From Bacteroidales bacterium (lineage in GTDB: Bacteria; Bacteroidota; Bacteroidia; Bacteroidales; Muribaculaceae), in contig JAQXRH010000062.1 in the NCBI GenBank assembly GCA_029218425.1, positions 1-44,239 of the forward strand: a DNA stretch of 44,239 nucleotides, in the 5' to 3' direction. Position numbers and translations under genes: made by a program. This document shows positions 42,754 to 44,239 of the stretch, in pieces; position 1 is the stretch's first letter, and each line of letters opens with the position of its first letter. The notes below the pieces were generated by a model, which saw only the letters and a list, made by a program, of their open reading frames with translations, had not been told where the DNA came from and ran no database searches.

Positions 42754-42924
42754 GCGCGGCCGGCCGCGCTCGCTGCATCTAACCACCTGATTATCCGGAG
42801 GTTGATGCGGACGCGGCAGGCCGCGTCCCTACTGATAAACATGGTGCATTGGCCTTTGATACACGTTCTCGAGGTGAGTGGTAGGGCATCGGTCACCGCG
42901 TAGGCTCGGGGCGCCTACGTGGTG
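42754..42924. repeat. cluster of GC-rich palindromes (REP-like) after the hsd operon
   Basis: Three hairpins occur in 170 bp: GCGCGGCCGGCCGCGC (42754-42769, perfect palindrome), GGACGCGGC/GCCGCGTCC with a two-base loop (42809-42828, followed by CTAC) and CACCGCGTAGG/CCTACGTGGTG (42894-42924). The GGACGCGGC-CCGCGTCCCTAC form resembles REP sequences common in Bacteroidota. No tyrosine transposase of the REP type is in the window. The 505-bp gap 42646-43150 holds no gene I can support. Confidence 0.7.
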
Positions 42925-43015
42925 CAAGAGGTTACTACATTTTTTTGCGAGGTTGTGTAATTTTGTATCGGAAGCGGGGTGGCGGTGGGTTTTTGGGGGG
43001 AATTTTTTGTGGGAC

Positions 43016-43046
43016 TTGGTGGTGTGGGGATTTTTTACTATCTTTG
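43016..43046 (+). promoter_or_regulatory. promoter of the AspT/YidE-type transporter gene
   Basis: TTGG at 43016-43019 and TATCTTTG at 43039-43046 are separated by about 19 bases. The leader to the ATG at 43151 would be about 100 bases and contains a GCAGAAA/TTTCTGC hairpin (43047-43060). Confidence 0.5.
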
Positions 43047-43150
43047 CAGAAAATTTCTGCAACGGGGGCGCTATGGCGCCGAGCGGAGGTTTTGTTAGTG
43101 GATTATACATTAATTATATAGAGTTTTCAACAGCCAAATTTTTCAAGGCA

Positions 43151-44239
43151 ATGGATTGGATTACAAATCTTTTGATGCCGGGCAACACGGGGATTGCAGC
43201 TACGTTGGTGCTGTATTCGTTTGTGATTGCGGTGGGCATTTATTTGGGCAAGCTCCGTTTTGGCGGGGTGTCGCTCGGGGTGACGTTCGTGCTGTTTGTT
43301 GGTATCGTCATGGGCCATTTTGGTTATGTGGTGGATAGCAACACGCTGAAATTTGTGCGCGAATTTGGCCTGATTTTGTTTATTTTTGCCATCGGTTTGC
43401 AGGTTGGTCCGGGCTTTTTCTCGTCGTTTAAGCAGGGCGGGGTAAGGCTGAACGTGTTGGCGGCCTCGGCTGTGGCGCTGAATGTGTTGATTGTGGTGTG
43501 CATTCATTTCTTTGGGAATGTGCAGGATATCAACGCGTTAGTAGGTGTGATGAGTGGTGCTGTCACCAACACTCCGGGCTTGGCTGCGGCTCAGCAGAAT
43601 GTGTCGCCGGAGGCGGCCAACGTCATGGCGCAGGGTTATGCTGCGGCCTATCCCTTGGGCGTGATTGGCATCATCGCGTCGATGTTTATCATCAAAGCCA
43701 TTTTCCGCGTGAAGACCGACAAGGAGATTCGCGACATTGAGCAGGAGCAGGAGAACTCGCAGTTGAAGCCTCACTTCCTGTCGATTCGCGTCACCAATAA
43801 GTTGATTGCGGGCCGCACCATGGCCGCGTTGCACGATGTGATTCAGTGCAACTTTGTGGTGTCGCGCTTGATGGGCGCCGACGGCAAGGTGACGATTCCG
43901 ACCTCCAAGACCGAGGTGCACGAGGGCGACCGCCTTAAAATCGTGTGCTCAGTGCAGGATGCTGAACGCTTCCACGCCGTGCTTGGTCCGGACGAGGATG
44001 TGGACTGGGAATCGACCCCCACGCCGGTGTTCTCGCGCCGCATCTTGGTGACCCGCGGCAATTTCAACGGCGTGACCCTCGGCTCGTTGCGCCTCCACAA
44101 TGGTTACCAACTAAATGCCACCCGCGTGAACCGCGCCGGCGTGGACCTGTTGGCCTCGCCCTCGCTGCGCCTGCAAATCGGCGACCGCATCACCGTGGTG
44201 GGCAACCTCGAGGACATCGACCGCCTGGCCGACCGCCTC
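43151..44239 (+). CDS. AspT/YidE/YbjL-family transporter with TrkA-C domains (cut by right edge)
   Basis: The open frame of 363 codons begins at the ATG at 43151 and is cut by the window end, so only the first half is visible. Five hydrophobic segments span ~15-180, including GLILFIFAIGLQVGPGFFSS and GVMSGAVTNTPGLAAAQQNV, the hallmark of the aspartate-alanine exchanger (AspT) / YidE-YbjL duplication family. Two RCK_C (TrkA-C) ligand-binding domains follow (~205-280, with EVHEGDRLKIVCS, and ~290-363, with LQIGDRITVVGNLEDIDRL). A second membrane half should lie beyond the edge. Its first part is rich in G and T on the coding strand, unlike most of the window. The substrate is unknown. Confidence 0.87.
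   Translation, partial: MDWITNLLMPGNTGIAATLVLYSFVIAVGIYLGKLRFGGVSLGVTFVLFVGIVMGHFGYVVDSNTLKFVREFGLILFIFAIGLQVGPGFFSSFKQGGVRLNVLAASAVALNVLIVVCIHFFGNVQDINALVGVMSGAVTNTPGLAAAQQNVSPEAANVMAQGYAAAYPLGVIGIIASMFIIKAIFRVKTDKEIRDIEQEQENSQLKPHFLSIRVTNKLIAGRTMAALHDVIQCNFVVSRLMGADGKVTIPTSKTEVHEGDRLKIVCSVQDAERFHAVLGPDEDVDWESTPTPVFSRRILVTRGNFNGVTLGSLRLHNGYQLNATRVNRAGVDLLASPSLRLQIGDRITVVGNLEDIDRLADRL

Noticed and set aside
42786-43135. DnaA boxes and replication origin near the skew switch
   Set aside because: Only weak matches such as TTATCCGGA and TTTTCAACA are present, with no cluster and no dnaA or other origin-linked gene in view.
1-44239. CRISPR arrays, tRNA and rRNA genes
   Set aside because: No regularly spaced short repeats with unique spacers and no tRNA- or rRNA-like sequence were noticed on either strand.

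Overview
The window looks like chromosomal DNA of a gut-type Bacteroidales, most likely Muribaculaceae or a close family. This is inferred from the gene content (TonB-dependent receptor with a carboxypeptidase-like N-terminal domain, proteins with C-terminal secretion-type sorting domains, C10 protease, GH29 fucosidase, FadL-type porin, M56/BlaI pair with TonB domains) and from repeated promoter elements of the Bacteroidota type (TAnnTTTG about 5-7 bases before the presumed transcription start). No rRNA, tRNA or CRISPR array was seen.

Layout. 1-233: start of an IS4-family transposase running off the left edge. 0.3-6.3 kb: secreted alpha-L-fucosidase, a convergent TonB-dependent receptor, then a two-gene unit of a DegT-type sugar aminotransferase and a HAD phosphatase. 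6.3-12.8 kb: a tightly packed minus-strand unit of tricorn-like protease, TlpA-like thioredoxin lipoprotein, VanZ-like membrane protein and acyl-CoA ligase. 12.9-15.1 kb: putrescine operon made of a small acidic protein, agmatine deiminase (aguA) and N-carbamoylputrescine amidase (aguB), joined by ATGA overlaps. 15.5-20.5 kb: two secreted proteins with C-terminal sorting domains, a C10 cysteine protease and a fibronectin-III protein, separated by an unusual inverted-repeat region. 20.7-24.6 kb: MATE exporter, OPT oligopeptide transporter and an SSB without the acidic tip. 24.9-27.1 kb: BlaI-type repressor with three near-identical palindromic operators and an M56 sensor carrying two tandem TonB-C domains. 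27.3-31.3 kb: dicarboxylate/amino-acid symporter, ArgD-type aminotransferase and FadL-type porin. 31.3-33.0 kb: about 1.7 kb without an intact gene, holding repeats, a gene relic and an IS-end relic. 33.0-35.8 kb: small HD (alarmone-type) hydrolase and htpG with a possible sigma-54 promoter. 36.1-42.6 kb: a complete type I restriction-modification operon hsdM, ORF6N gene, hsdS, hsdR. 42.7-42.9 kb: cluster of GC-rich palindromes. 43.15 kb to the end: AspT/YidE-type transporter with TrkA-C domains, running off the right edge.

The most notable signals lie in the type I system. hsdS carries a G8 homopolymer exactly between its two target-recognition halves, where a one-base change would give a half-HsdS. 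Just upstream is a 12-bp tandem repeat coding for AELQ-AELQ in the spacer, analogous in place and period to the TAEL repeat of EcoR124I/EcoDXXI. The ORF6N gene inserted between hsdM and hsdS has lost its middle: its recognisable C-terminal tail survives out of frame immediately before hsdS. Together these suggest a system built to change DNA specificity. Other points of interest are the tandem TonB-domain duplication, the triple BlaI operator array, the alternating AACTGTTTAAA-type repeats upstream of the C10 protease and the diverged intergenic repeat family shared by 15.3 and 31.7 kb.
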